Origin: Deefgea chitinilytica
Lineage (GTDB): Bacteria; Pseudomonadota; Gammaproteobacteria; Burkholderiales; Chitinibacteraceae
Assembly (NCBI RefSeq): GCF_016881405.1
Contig: NZ_WOFE01000002.1
Location: 1 to 64,000 of the forward strand
Reading direction: 5' to 3'
DNA length: 64,000 nt
Below, in pieces: positions 18,391-29,059 of this stretch (positions are counted from its first letter, which is position 1; the number at the start of each line of letters is the position of its first letter). A program made the position numbers and the translations under genes. Under the pieces are notes generated by a model. The model saw only the letters and a program-made list of their open reading frames with translations. It searched no databases and was not told where the DNA came from.

Positions 18391-19488
18391 TTAATCCCAG
18401 CTCAATGCCCCACCCGTTTGATATTCCGTCACGCGTGTTTCAAAGAAGTTTTTCTCTTTCTTCAAATCAATCATTTCACTCATCCACGGGAATGGATTGG
18501 TGACGCCGGGGAATAATTCATTCAAACCAATTTGCTGCATCCGACGATTGGCGATGAAACGCAGATACTCTTTAAATTGCGCCGCATTCAGGCCCAATAC
18601 CCCACGTGGCATGGTGTCTTCGGCGTAGGCGTATTCCAACTCAACCGCTTTGCGGAATAAATCGGTGATTTCGGTTTTGAAGGCTTCGGTCCACAATTGT
18701 GGGTTTTCCATTTTGATCGAATTGATCAAATCGATACCGAAATTGCAGTGCATCGATTCATCGCGCAGGATGTATTGATATTGCTCAGCCGCGCCGGTCA
18801 TTTTGTTTTGACGGCCTAGCGCCAAGATTTGTACAAAGCCGACGTAGAAGAACAAGCCTTCCATAATGCAGGCAAACACGATGATCGAGCGCAACAAGGC
18901 TTGGTCGGTTTCGAGCGTGCCGGTTTTGAAGGCGGGGTCGGTCAATACGTCGATAAACGGCATCAAGAATTGATCTTTATCGCGGATCGATTTGATTTCG
19001 TTGTAGGCGTTAAATACTTCGCCTTCGTCCAGACCGAGCGATTCAACGATGTATTGATAAGCGTGGGTGTGAATCGCTTCGTCAAACGCTTGGCGCAGCA
19101 AGAATTGGCGGCATTCTGGCGAGGTGATTTGGCGGTAAGTACCGAGCACGATGTTATTGGCAGCGAGCGAGTCGGCGGTAACAAAAAAGCCCAGATTGCG
19201 TTTTACAATCCGCATTTCGTCTTCGGTGAGCTGGCCAGTTTTCCATTGCTCGATGTCGCGCTGCATATTCACTTCTTGCGGCATCCAGTGGTTGGCACAC
19301 TGAGCAAGGTATTTTTCCCAAGCCCATTTGTGTTTGAATGGCACCAGTTGATTGACGTCGGTAGTGCCGTTGATGACGCGCTTGTCGTCGGCGCTGATGC
19401 GTTTGGCAGTCGTTGCGGCGCTCACCGCGCTCGTGCCTTGCGGGGCTGCGGCTGGGCGGGTGATGATGTCTTCATCGAAACTAAGCAT
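18391..19488 (-). CDS. nrdB: Class Ia ribonucleotide reductase, beta subunit
   Basis: This 365-residue diiron-tyrosyl-radical subunit pairs with NrdA to reduce ribonucleotides. Metal-ligand helices are visible at [18 protein letters not shown] (about residues 138-155) and [16 protein letters not shown] (about 245-260). The C-terminal tail that docks on NrdA ends in [17 protein letters not shown] lies just upstream of the ATG. nrdA lies 3 kb upstream on the same strand rather than adjacent. I see no NrdR box before nrdB. Confidence 0.96.
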   Translation of the reverse strand: MLSFDEDIITRPAAAPQGTSAVSAATTAKRISADDKRVINGTTDVNQLVPFKHKWAWEKYLAQCANHWMPQEVNMQRDIEQWKTGQLTEDEMRIVKRNLGFFVTADSLAANNIVLGTYRQITSPECRQFLLRQAFDEAIHTHAYQYIVESLGLDEGEVFNAYNEIKSIRDKDQFLMPFIDVLTDPAFKTGTLETDQALLRSIIVFACIMEGLFFYVGFVQILALGRQNKMTGAAEQYQYILRDESMHCNFGIDLINSIKMENPQLWTEAFKTEITDLFRKAVELEYAYAEDTMPRGVLGLNAAQFKEYLRFIANRRMQQIGLNELFPGVTNPFPWMSEMIDLKKEKNFFETRVTEYQTGGALSWD

Positions 19489-19519
19489 GGTGTTTCCTTT
19501 CTATTAAACTATCGTATTG

Positions 19520-20158
19520 CTATTGAACAGTCGTGGCTGCATTGAACGGCCGCATGATGATATTGCTAAAATCGGTGACGCCTCGACGGGTCTCTAAATC
19601 AAAAAAATCTCGTTCTAGGTTTTGGCTTAATTCCACCACCGAACGAAGACTCATATTCACGTGGACTTGGCCCAGATAAACTACTTCGCCTGCGGCAAGG
19701 TGAAACGGCTGCTGAATCGCAACGTTCACGGTTTCCAAATTGGACGACTGAATACCTTCGCGTAGCCATGAGCCAGTGGCATTGCTCACCATATAATCAC
19801 CCGCTGGCAGCGGCAGCACCAACACGCGACCACGAACATTCTGGGTATTGCCCACTTGCACGCCTAAAGGTCGAAACGAAAACGACAAGCGGCGAGTATT
19901 TAAGTAATTAGGATCGCTCGGCGCACGAATCAAATCGGTACCCAGAGCGATTTGCTCGCTGATTTTCCCTGCGGGGCCATCGATGTGCAAAGCAAGCTCG
20001 GCTGATCGCTCATTAAACGACTGAGCCGTGAGCGCGATAATCGCGATGCCCTGCCCCGCTGGCGGGCTAAGGCGCCCTTGCTCCACCACTACTGGCGCAG
20101 GCGTACTGGCGCAACCCGCAACAACTAAACTCAATCCAAGCACGAGGCTTTTCCACAT
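19520..20158 (-). CDS. Hypothetical lipoprotein, paralogue A
   Basis: This 212-residue protein has a lipoprotein signal LVLGLSLVVAGCAST (Cys about 16). The periplasmic part is beta-rich, with GQGIAIIALTAQSFN, VLVLPLPAGDYMVSNATGSW and HLAAGEVVYLGQVHVNM. It is a tandem paralogue of the gene at 20216-20782, sharing these blocks almost exactly. I do not recognise a named family; the PAGxY plus YLGxxxV pattern resembles surface or envelope beta-sandwich lipoproteins. Confidence 0.82.
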   Translation of the reverse strand: MWKSLVLGLSLVVAGCASTPAPVVVEQGRLSPPAGQGIAIIALTAQSFNERSAELALHIDGPAGKISEQIALGTDLIRAPSDPNYLNTRRLSFSFRPLGVQVGNTQNVRGRVLVLPLPAGDYMVSNATGSWLREGIQSSNLETVNVAIQQPFHLAAGEVVYLGQVHVNMSLRSVVELSQNLERDFFDLETRRGVTDFSNIIMRPFNAATTVQ

Positions 20159-20215
20159 CTTTTAATTCCTTTTTTCATTCACAAGACGGCGATACATTCA
20201 ACCCGCTTTGTTTCT

Positions 20216-20782
20216 TTATCTCACAGTGGCTGCATTGAGCGGCCGAATAACGATATTGCTCACATCAGTTACGCCACTGCGCGCTTTTAAATCAAAAAAA
20301 TCACGCTCGATGTTTTGGCTAAACACGGCATCAGAGCGGAAATTCATATTCACATGCACTTGGCCTAAATAAACCACTTCATCAGCGGCCAAGTGAAAAG
20401 GCTGCTGAATTTCAACATTGATAAACTCGCGCATGAACAATGAACTCGAGCTATCCCGCCGCCATGAGCCCGTTGCATTGGTGATCATGTATTGCCCCGC
20501 TGGCAACGGTAAAACCAAGAGTCGGCCAGTTGAATTGTGCGTAATACCTGGGGCACGAATAAAGTCAGTCGACAGGCGCATAAACGATGAAGTTCTGCCC
20601 GCTGGACCACTGATATGCAAGGCCAAATCAGCCGTATCGTCGCTAAACGATTGTGCGGTCAGCGCAATAATCGCAATCCCCTGACCCGGTGGCGGCGTTA
20701 AACGCCCATTTTCCACCGGGGGGCGCATGCTAGCACAGCCTGCGATCACCAAACACAAAACCAGAACCAGGCTTCTCCACAT
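20216..20782 (-). CDS. Hypothetical lipoprotein, paralogue B
   Basis: This 188-residue lipoprotein (lipobox VIAGCAS, Cys about 16) is similar over its whole length to the adjacent 212-residue gene. It lacks about 20 residues in the middle (the segment with RRLSFSFRPLGVQVG in the paralogue). It ends ERDFFDLKARSGVTDVSNI in near-identity with the neighbour. Tandem duplication followed by divergence is the simplest reading. The start lies three bases after the deaminase stop, so the two are probably co-transcribed. Confidence 0.82.
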   Translation of the reverse strand: MWRSLVLVLCLVIAGCASMRPPVENGRLTPPPGQGIAIIALTAQSFSDDTADLALHISGPAGRTSSFMRLSTDFIRAPGITHNSTGRLLVLPLPAGQYMITNATGSWRRDSSSSLFMREFINVEIQQPFHLAADEVVYLGQVHVNMNFRSDAVFSQNIERDFFDLKARSGVTDVSNIVIRPLNAATVR

Positions 20783-20784
20783 GA

Positions 20785-22100
<1,316 letters not shown>

Positions 22101-22556
22101 CGCTAATGCCGCGCGGCACTTACTTTCTTTGCTTCGCCAAAGAAAGTAAGCAAAGAAAAGCGACCCTGTATCTGCGTCCGGCTACGCCGGATACCCTCGC
22201 TGCGGACAATCGAGGCGGTTGCGATCAAAACTCGGCCTACGGCCTCAAACATTGATCGCAAAAACCCCGCCCCGCTTGTTCCTCTCTCGGCTTGACACAA
22301 AGGATCCCGTGCAGCCCAACGATAGCAACACAAATAGATGTATTGCCATCAAGAGCTTATTAATAAAAACCCCCGTCCAAGCACACCGAGCACGAAGGGA
22401 GACAAACAGCCTTATCGTTTGGCTCACGCCACGCGAGGGCATCGGGGACCGATGTGCGCCTCGGGTCGCCTTTCTTTGGTACTTTCTTTGGCGACGCAAA
22501 GAAAGTACCCCCGCCGCGGGAGCGGCACCTAAACGCAGGTGCCGCAGGCACATCAC
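22101..22556. repeat. Dispersed palindromic repeat element, copy 2
   Basis: This is the second copy of the element at 16741-17366. The left end CGCTAATGCCGCGCGGCAC and stem CTTTCTTTGCTTCGCCAAAG are mirrored near the right end by GTACTTTCTTTGGCGACGC, giving roughly 50-bp imperfect terminal inverted repeats that continue into GCGACCC/GGGTCGC. A 9-bp perfect hairpin (22522-22530 with 22537-22545) ends it, three bases from the nrdA stop codon, so the element may supply the nrdA 3' end. Confidence 0.78.
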
Positions 22557-22559
22557 TGA

Positions 22560-25427
22560 TTACTGGCAAGCCTCGCAGTCTGGATTGTCAATCGAGCAGA
22601 ACTTCGCGTCGGTTGCTGGCGTGCTATCGACAGCCGCCGCAGCAGCAATCGCCGCTTGCGCTGCCGCAGCTGCAAAACCGCCATCCACTGGCACCGCGTT
22701 CAACTCACCACCACGACCCGTTGATTTCTCAGCGGCAGTCGCGGCCAGAGTACGCAGGTAGTAGGTAGTTTTCAGGCCGCGCAACCAAGCGTGCTTGTAC
22801 AACTCGTCCAATTTCTTGCCCGATGCTCCGGCCATATAGATATTGAGCGATTGCGCTTGGTCGATCCATTTTTGACGACGGCTAGCGGCTTCCACCAACC
22901 ATTTCGGATCCATCTCGAACGCTGTCGCATACAGATCACGCAGGTCTTGCGGAATACGATCGATTTGCGCCACGGAGCCGTCGAAGTATTTCAGATCCGA
23001 CACCATCACTTCGTCCCACAGGCCGCGCGCTTTCAAGTCACGCACTAAGTGTTCATTGATGACGGTAAATTCGCCCGACAAATTCGATTTAACGAACAAG
23101 TTTTGGTAAGTCGGCTCAATGCACGCATCGACGCCAACAATGTTAGAAATCGTGGCCGTTGGCGCAATCGCCAAGCAGTTCGAGTTACGCATACCGTAGG
23201 CTGCGATTCGATCACGCAACATCGTCCAATCCAGACGCGAGCTGCGATCCACTTCAAGGTAGCCGCCACGCTCTTCTTCTAGTAAACGCAATGAATCTTG
23301 CGGCAAAATGCCCCTATCCCACAAGCTACCTTTATAAGAAGCGTAAATACCGCGCTCTTGCGCCAACTCAGTCGATGCCCAGTAAGCGTGATAGGCCACA
23401 GTTTCCATTGAGACATCAGCAAACTCAACCGCACCTTCCGATGCATATGGAATACGTAAGGCATGCAAGCAGTCTTGGAAGCCCATAATACCCAGACCGA
23501 CCGGACGGTGTTTCAAGTTGGAATTGCGCGCTTTACGAACTGGGTAGAAGTTAATGTCGATCACATTGTCGAGCATGCGCATCGCCACTTTGACTGTGCG
23601 CGATAGTTTTTCAGCATCCAACTCACCATTTTTCAAATGGTTGTACAAATTGATCGAACCCAAATTACAAACCGCAATTTCTTCTTCGTTAGTATTGAGC
23701 GTAATTTCAGTACACAAGTTCGACGAATGAACCACGCCAACATGTTGTTGCGGGCTACGGATATTGCATGGGTCTTTAAAGGTAATCCATGGATGGCCGG
23801 TTTCGAACAGCATCGTCAACATTTTGCGCCATAGGCTTAATGCTGGAATGGTTTTCGCAACGCGCATTTCACCGCGTGCGGCTTTCGCTTCGTAAGCGGT
23901 ATACGCAGCTTCAAAGGCTTTACCCACTTTATCGTGCAAATCAGGCACTTCGGACGGACTAAACAAAGTCCAATCGGCGCCTTCCATCACACGTTTCATA
24001 AACAAGTCCGGAATCCAATTGGCTGAATTCATATCATGCGTACGGCGACGGTCGTCACCGGTATTTTTACGCAATTCGAGGAATTCTTCGATGTCCGCAT
24101 GCCAAGTTTCTAGGTAAGCGCAGACCGCGCCTTTGCGTTTACCACCTTGGTTTACTGCCACCGCAGTGTCATTAACCACTTTCAGGAACGGCACTACGCC
24201 TTGTGATTTACCATTGGTGCCTTTAATGTGGCTATTCATCGCACGCACTGAAGTCCAGTCATTACCTAAACCACCGGCAAATTTCGACAAGAGCGCGTTT
24301 TCTTTCAACGCTTCAAAAATGCCATCCAAGTCATCCGGCACTGTCGTCAAATAGCAGCTCGACATTTGGCTATGGCGCGTACCTGAATTAAATAGCGTTG
24401 GCGTTGACGACATAAAATCAAAGCTCGACAACACATTATAAAATTCGATAGCACGTTCTTCACGTTGCACTTCATTGAGTGCTAAGCCCATCGCCACCCG
24501 CATAAAGAACACCTGTGGCAATTCGATACGTTGTTCATTGATATGCAAGAAGTAACGATCGTAAAGGGTTTGCAAACCCAAATAACCAAATTGGTAATCA
24601 CGATTATGATCAAGTGCGGCGGCCAGTTTCGCCAAATCAAACTGACCTAACTTTTCATCGAGCAACTCTGCCTCAATCCCTTTTTTGATAAAACGAGGGA
24701 AGTAAGTGGCGTAGGTTTCTGCCATTTCTTCGTGACTAGTTTCTGCACCTAATACTTCACGACGAATGGTGTTCAGCAACAAGCGCGCCGTCACTAAGCC
24801 ATAAGCAGGGTCATTTTCGAGGAAGGTACGTGCAGCCAAGACCGCAGATTTACGTAACTCATCGGCAGAAACGCCGTCGTACACGTTTTTTAGCATTTCA
24901 GCCAAAATCACATTTTGGTCAGTGTATTGTTCGAGCCCAGTGCAGGCCGATGCAATCAACGCCTTGACTTTACCTAAATCGAGTGGGCGCTTGCTGCCGT
25001 CTTCAAATACAACATGAATATCATGCTGCTCAGCTTCGTTCTCGTGACGAGCAGCGGCTGCTGCAGCACGTTCACGCTGACGCTCATTCCGATACAACAC
25101 ATAAGCACGCGCCACATCATGCTCACCTGAGCGCATCAAAGCCAACTCAACTTGGTCTTGAATGTCTTCAATATGAATTGCGCCACCTTCAGGCTTACGG
25201 CGCATCAAGGCTGATACTGCAGCATCGGTGAGCAAGTGCACCTGATCGCGCACCGCGGCGCTGGACGCTGCATGACTACCTTGCACGGCAATAAATGCCT
25301 TGGTCAATGCCACCGAAATTTTCGATGGTTCAAACGGCACCACCGAACCATTCCGGCGGATAATTTTGTAGTTGGCGTAGGCAGCCGCATCATGGGTAAT
25401 GCTGTGTTGTAGCGTGGTATCAGTCAT
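22560..25427 (-). CDS. nrdA: Class Ia ribonucleotide reductase, alpha subunit
   Basis: This 955-residue catalytic subunit has two tandem N-terminal ATP-cone regulatory domains (about 22-115, IIRRNGSVVPFEPSKI, and about 145-235, VVFEDGSKRPLDLGKV). A ten-stranded barrel follows with SSCYLTTVPDDLDG, the radical-site NLCTEITLNTNEEE (Cys and Glu) and CNLGSINL. The C-terminal tail has the redox pair in DNPDCEACQ. A low-complexity Ala-rich linker (AAAAAQAAIAAAAAVDST) precedes that tail. Two NrdR boxes lie upstream. Confidence 0.97.
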   Translation of the reverse strand: MTDTTLQHSITHDAAAYANYKIIRRNGSVVPFEPSKISVALTKAFIAVQGSHAASSAAVRDQVHLLTDAAVSALMRRKPEGGAIHIEDIQDQVELALMRSGEHDVARAYVLYRNERQRERAAAAAARHENEAEQHDIHVVFEDGSKRPLDLGKVKALIASACTGLEQYTDQNVILAEMLKNVYDGVSADELRKSAVLAARTFLENDPAYGLVTARLLLNTIRREVLGAETSHEEMAETYATYFPRFIKKGIEAELLDEKLGQFDLAKLAAALDHNRDYQFGYLGLQTLYDRYFLHINEQRIELPQVFFMRVAMGLALNEVQREERAIEFYNVLSSFDFMSSTPTLFNSGTRHSQMSSCYLTTVPDDLDGIFEALKENALLSKFAGGLGNDWTSVRAMNSHIKGTNGKSQGVVPFLKVVNDTAVAVNQGGKRKGAVCAYLETWHADIEEFLELRKNTGDDRRRTHDMNSANWIPDLFMKRVMEGADWTLFSPSEVPDLHDKVGKAFEAAYTAYEAKAARGEMRVAKTIPALSLWRKMLTMLFETGHPWITFKDPCNIRSPQQHVGVVHSSNLCTEITLNTNEEEIAVCNLGSINLYNHLKNGELDAEKLSRTVKVAMRMLDNVIDINFYPVRKARNSNLKHRPVGLGIMGFQDCLHALRIPYASEGAVEFADVSMETVAYHAYWASTELAQERGIYASYKGSLWDRGILPQDSLRLLEEERGGYLEVDRSSRLDWTMLRDRIAAYGMRNSNCLAIAPTATISNIVGVDACIEPTYQNLFVKSNLSGEFTVINEHLVRDLKARGLWDEVMVSDLKYFDGSVAQIDRIPQDLRDLYATAFEMDPKWLVEAASRRQKWIDQAQSLNIYMAGASGKKLDELYKHAWLRGLKTTYYLRTLAATAAEKSTGRGGELNAVPVDGGFAAAAAQAAIAAAAAVDSTPATDAKFCSIDNPDCEACQ

Positions 25428-25513
25428 TCGTTCACCAGTAGTGCCTCAAGTCAGATCGTTTATAAGCGACCTACTCTAGCTTGTGGATAAATTTGTGGGT
25501 TATTTGTGAAGAA

Positions 25514-25561
25514 ACACTACATCTTGTGTCGCTTCTTGCTTATAGACACAAATACTAGTGT
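25514..25561 (-). promoter_or_regulatory. Two NrdR boxes upstream of nrdA
   Basis: ACACTACATCTTGTGT (25514-25529) and ACACAAATACTAGTGT (25546-25561) match the NrdR-box consensus (acaCwAtATaTwGtgt). They are spaced 32 bp start to start, three helical turns, as is standard. They lie 87 to 134 bp before the nrdA start, so NrdR repression of nrdA is expected. Confidence 0.88.
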
Positions 25562-25740
25562 AAAGAGGGTAACTGGTGCAACTGGCGCGGGATGTGATAG
25601 TAGATAAACGGTCAAAAATAAATCAGAAAGCCACCGTAACTTAGAATTTACTGGGCTGAATTCAATTGCAATCCAATGACAGGCAGTTGCAAGTTTGCAA
25701 CAACCGTCATAGATTGCCGCACATCAAGGAATAGCAAAAT

Positions 25741-25764
25741 AAAAGACGGCCTCAGCCGCCTTTC
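25741..25764 (-). terminator. Terminator-like hairpin after slyD
   Basis: On the minus strand GGCGGC-TGAG-GCCGTC is followed by TTTTA, 24 bases after the slyD stop. Confidence 0.65.
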
Positions 25765-25787
25765 AATCACCGATAAAAGACTAAATT

Positions 25788-26267
25788 TTAGTGGTGATGA
25801 CCATGTGCACCATGAACGTGGCCATGCGCTAACTCTTCGCTACTGGCTTCACGAACATCAACCACAGAAGCAACGAAACGAATTGTCATACCAGCAAACG
25901 GATGATTACCATCAACGGTCACAGTACCATCAGTCACATCAGTAACACGGAATAAAATCACATCACCAGAAACAGGATCATCCGCTTCAAACATCATACC
26001 CACTTCAACTTCTGGCGGAAAAACGTCTTTGTCTTCATCACGCACCAATTCTGGCTCGAACTCGCCAAACGCATCTTCTGGTGACATTGTTACTTCAACG
26101 GTGTCGCCAACCGATTTGCCATGCAAAGCTTCCTCAACCAAAGGCAGAATATTGTCATAACCACCGTGCAGGTAAGCAATTGGCTCTTCGGTTTTGTCGA
26201 TTTGTACACCTTCAGCGTTGTACATTTCATAGTTAATCGTTACTGCGGAATTTTTTGCAATTTGCAT
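25788..26267 (-). CDS. slyD: FKBP-type peptidyl-prolyl isomerase, SlyD-like
   Basis: This 159-residue cytosolic prolyl isomerase/chaperone has FKBP strands (VTINYEMYNAEGVQID), the inserted-flap chaperone domain around DAFGEFEPELVRDEDKDVF, and VDGNHPFAGMTIRF. The C-terminal histidine-rich tail (HGHVHGAHGHHH) binds nickel in SlyD. It starts five bases after the stop of the peroxiredoxin-like gene, so the two are likely co-transcribed. Confidence 0.94.
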   Translation of the reverse strand: MQIAKNSAVTINYEMYNAEGVQIDKTEEPIAYLHGGYDNILPLVEEALHGKSVGDTVEVTMSPEDAFGEFEPELVRDEDKDVFPPEVEVGMMFEADDPVSGDVILFRVTDVTDGTVTVDGNHPFAGMTIRFVASVVDVREASSEELAHGHVHGAHGHHH

Positions 26268-26272
26268 CGTGT

Positions 26273-26740
26273 TTATCCTAGCTGTTTAACAAGGTCTAAT
26301 ATTTCAGCCGCGTGCCCTTTTGGCGTCACGTGGTAGAAAGCATGACGAATAACGCCCGACTGATCAATCACAAACGTCGAGCGGTCTATACCGTATCTTA
26401 CCACGCCCTTGGCTTCCCATTGATGCAGAGCATGATACAAAGCACTGACTTCACCCTCTGTATCTGAGAGCAAATCAAACTCTAAGCCATGTTCATCCGA
26501 AAATGACTCATGCGCCATACAGTCATCCATACTCACACCAAGGATAACAGCGCCATATTTCGCAAATGCTTCAACACGATCAGAAAATTCAATTGCTTCT
26601 AAAATACCACCCGGCGTCTTGTCGCCATTAAAAAAATACAACACCACAATTTTTTTATTTAAAAAATCAGCGAGCTGAACCAGCTCCATTTTCGCATCCG
26701 GCAAGGCAAATTGTGGTGCGAGATCGCCAGAATTAAGCAT
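26273..26740 (-). CDS. Peroxiredoxin-like protein lacking the peroxidatic cysteine
   Basis: This 155-residue protein has the BCP/AhpC-TSA thioredoxin fold: GDLAPQFALPDAKM, KKIVVLYFFNGDKTPGGIL, GAVILGVSMDD, FDLLSDTEGEVSALY and RSTFVIDQSGVIRHAFY. In BCP-type enzymes the segment after the second strand reads TPGCT, with Cys attacking peroxide. Here the codons at about 26608-26622 read TPGGI, so Cys is Gly. The only Cys is in MDDCMAH (about residue 84). Ordinary peroxidase activity is therefore doubtful. It sits upstream of slyD. Confidence 0.88.
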   Translation of the reverse strand: MLNSGDLAPQFALPDAKMELVQLADFLNKKIVVLYFFNGDKTPGGILEAIEFSDRVEAFAKYGAVILGVSMDDCMAHESFSDEHGLEFDLLSDTEGEVSALYHALHQWEAKGVVRYGIDRSTFVIDQSGVIRHAFYHVTPKGHAAEILDLVKQLG

Positions 26741-26797
26741 AAAGTCTCCAGTCGGTGCGATAATTAGTTATCTTTTTTTTCGTTATAGTCATAAGCC

Positions 26798-27931
26798 ATG
26801 CGTAAAACACTATTAGGCAATATTTCCCCCGAAGAATTTTTACGTGACTACTGGCAAAAAAAACCGCTACTCATTCGGCAAGCGTGGACCGACTTTCCTG
26901 AGCTAATCGATTTTGTCCGCTTGGCCGAGCTAGCCGCACGCGACGACGTTGAATCAAGACTAATTGAATATAAAAATCAAAGCTGGAAGCTCGAAAACGG
27001 CCCATTTTCGAGCGCTAGACTCAAACGACTCGGCGAAACTGACTGGACTATCTTGGTGCAGAATGTAAACCATTTAGTTCCGCATATTTCCGATCTACTC
27101 TATCGGTTTAATTTCCTACCCTATACCCGCCTTGATGATTTAATGATTTCCTACGCACCGCCTGGCGGCACGGTTGGCCCACACTACGATTCATACGATG
27201 TATTTTTATTGCAAGTGGGCGGGCAAAAACGCTGGCAAATTTCCAGTGACGACGCCAGTGGCTTTATTGAAGATGCACCAATTCGAGTGTTAAAGGATTT
27301 TAACCCTGAGCAAGAATGGGTGCTAGAGCATGGCGACATGCTGTATCTGCCACCGAAATACGCCCATTATGGCGTAGCCCTTGAGCCCGGCATGACCTAC
27401 TCCATCGGTTTTCGCGCCCCTAAAACACAAGAAATCGCGAGTAAATTCCTAGAGTATTTACAAGATGAGCTCTGCCTTGACGGCATCTACGCCGATCCCG
27501 ACGCGACCGTCACCAACACACCGGCGCAAATTGATCAACAATTTGCCACCCGCATCGGTGATATGCTCAAAAAAGTGACTTGGAACGAAAAAACCATTAC
27601 CGATTTTATTGGCCGATATTTCTCCGAACCCAAGCCGCACGTATTTTTCGATCAGACAGAAGAATTACTCGGTTACGATGAGTTTGCCGCCACAGTATGT
27701 GCGCATGGCATCATGCTCGATCTAAAAAGCCAAATGCTTTATAGCGATGACTGCATTTACATCAACGGAGAAGTAATTGAGACCGAGCCGGACACGTTTG
27801 CTGCTTTGCACGAACTGGCCAATCGACGACAACTCGATGCTGGTGAATACGACGACAGCCTGTTAGAAACCTTATTTACATATTATGAATATGGCTACCT
27901 TATTCCAATCGTTCCAAAATCCGCTGATTAA
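26798..27931 (+). CDS. roxA: Ribosomal protein uL16 3-hydroxylase, RoxA/YcfD family
   Basis: This 377-residue JmjC/cupin 2-oxoglutarate oxygenase, when YcfD-like, hydroxylates an arginine of ribosomal protein L16. The N-terminus EEFLRDYWQKKPLLIRQAW is the family signature. The Fe(II) triad is visible as His and Asp in GPHYDSYDVF (about residues 127-129) and His in PPKYAHYGVAL (about 190). The C-terminal winged-helix region has DDCIYINGEVIE. The gene overlaps the next one by 47 bases. Confidence 0.93.
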   Translation: MRKTLLGNISPEEFLRDYWQKKPLLIRQAWTDFPELIDFVRLAELAARDDVESRLIEYKNQSWKLENGPFSSARLKRLGETDWTILVQNVNHLVPHISDLLYRFNFLPYTRLDDLMISYAPPGGTVGPHYDSYDVFLLQVGGQKRWQISSDDASGFIEDAPIRVLKDFNPEQEWVLEHGDMLYLPPKYAHYGVALEPGMTYSIGFRAPKTQEIASKFLEYLQDELCLDGIYADPDATVTNTPAQIDQQFATRIGDMLKKVTWNEKTITDFIGRYFSEPKPHVFFDQTEELLGYDEFAATVCAHGIMLDLKSQMLYSDDCIYINGEVIETEPDTFAALHELANRRQLDAGEYDDSLLETLFTYYEYGYLIPIVPKSAD

Positions 27932-28412
27932 TCCAACAACAAGCGTAAAGCCATTTGATCGCAAGCAAAACTATCAAATGGCATTTCAAGCAACGCTAGA
28001 ATTGGCACAGCGTGAATTACTATTATGTGAAAACAACTTTGCCGAGAGTGCTCTAAACAGCAAAGCATGTCATGACGCTTTATGGTCATTTTTTACACAA
28101 GCACCATCCAGCCAGCTAAAAATATTGCTACATAGCGCGGATTTTCTAGCCGCGCACTGTCCGCGCTTGCTGCAATTGCGTGATCAATTCGGGCATCGGA
28201 TTGAAATTCGGCAAATCAGCGAAAGCGAGCGCAGCTTTGATAAGGGCTTTATCATCGCGGACCAACAGTATTTTTTACAACGCCACCATCACAGCAGTTA
28301 CCGTGGCGAGTACGGAGCAGAATCACGCACCGTCGCTTTGTTGCAACACGATTTTGACTTACTATGGGAACAAGCTAGCCCACCAGATGGCTTGCAACGC
28401 CTTTATTTATAA
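27885..28412 (+). CDS. DUF7931-like protein
   Basis: This protein of up to 175 residues overlaps the 3' end of roxA; ATG at 27885 or 27891. The body (YQMAFQATLELAQRELLL, IRQISESERSFDKGFIIAD, YRGEYGAESRTVALL, FDLLWEQASP) matches small proteins now called DUF7931, with a phospholipase-D-like fold pattern (KGFI...D). They are frequent next to GNAT or oxygenase genes in betaproteobacteria. The function is unknown. Overlap with roxA implies translational coupling. Confidence 0.75.
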   Translation: MNMATLFQSFQNPLINPTTSVKPFDRKQNYQMAFQATLELAQRELLLCENNFAESALNSKACHDALWSFFTQAPSSQLKILLHSADFLAAHCPRLLQLRDQFGHRIEIRQISESERSFDKGFIIADQQYFLQRHHHSSYRGEYGAESRTVALLQHDFDLLWEQASPPDGLQRLYL

Positions 28413-28613
28413 GACTGTACACAGCGTTACACGAAGTATCGAGATTCAATCTAAATACCCCCCACTTTTACCAGTACAGCACTAGCCAAGGACAAAGACT
28501 GTGCTTAGAATTCGTCCTGTCGCTTGTCACAACAAGCAAAAATATATAGTGAATGAGCATTTTGCTGGTTCACTTTAAATACCAAACCACTTTTTAGCTA
28601 AAAGGCCTTTAAA
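28413..28613. other. Intergenic region upstream of the Ala-rich lipoprotein
   Basis: No gene is seen. It should hold the promoter and leader of the small lipoprotein at 28614, whose ATG is preceded by AAAAGGCC. Confidence 0.35.
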
Positions 28614-28820
28614 ATGAAAAAATCTCTATTGCTTGCTGCTTTGTTCGCTGTTGCTTTGTCTGCTTGCGGCAAAAAAGAAGAAGTAGCTGCTGATGCAGCT
28701 TCTGCTGTTGTTGAAGCAGCTTCTGCTGTTGAAGCGACTGCAGCTTCTGCTGTTGACACTGCAGCTTCTGCTGTTGTTGAAGCAGCTTCTGAAGTTGCTT
28801 CTGCTGTTGAAGCTAAGTAA
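28614..28820 (+). CDS. Small alanine-rich lipoprotein with internal repeats
   Basis: This 68-residue protein has a signal peptide ending in the lipobox VALSACGKK (Cys 18). The mature chain is almost only A, S, V, E, T and D, built from repeats of the ASAVVEAASAVEA type (copies near 28, 36, 45 and 54). A heptad-like pattern predicts a single long helix, like Lpp-type or entericidin-like small envelope lipoproteins. A strong terminator follows. Such genes are often highly expressed, and slippage-prone repeats make its length variable. Confidence 0.82.
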   Translation: MKKSLLLAALFAVALSACGKKEEVAADAASAVVEAASAVEATAASAVDTAASAVVEAASEVASAVEAK

Positions 28821-28840
28821 TTAGCCTCCAGCCGTAGAGA

Positions 28841-28866
28841 AAACCGACCCTCGGGTCGGTTTTTTT
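28841..28866 (+). terminator. Rho-independent terminator
   Basis: The stem AACCGACC/GGTCGGTT is followed by seven Ts after the small lipoprotein. Confidence 0.9.
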
Positions 28867-29059
28867 ACGTCTATCGCACAGGTTTACCCCGCACCCCAGC
28901 AAATCTCACCTCGAAGCGGCATGCAAGCATGGCCTAGCCGTGCTACGATTGCCTATCATTTTTTAACTGCTCAACTTCAACATTATCAGCATAACAATGC
29001 AATTAAATGCCTGAATTTTAAGCAAGTATAGCCATCTAAGCATTACAAGGAATAGCTCT

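Noticed and set aside
22103-22768. ORFs across the second repeat and the 3' end of nrdA
   Set aside because: They are repeat-derived or shadows of nrdA.
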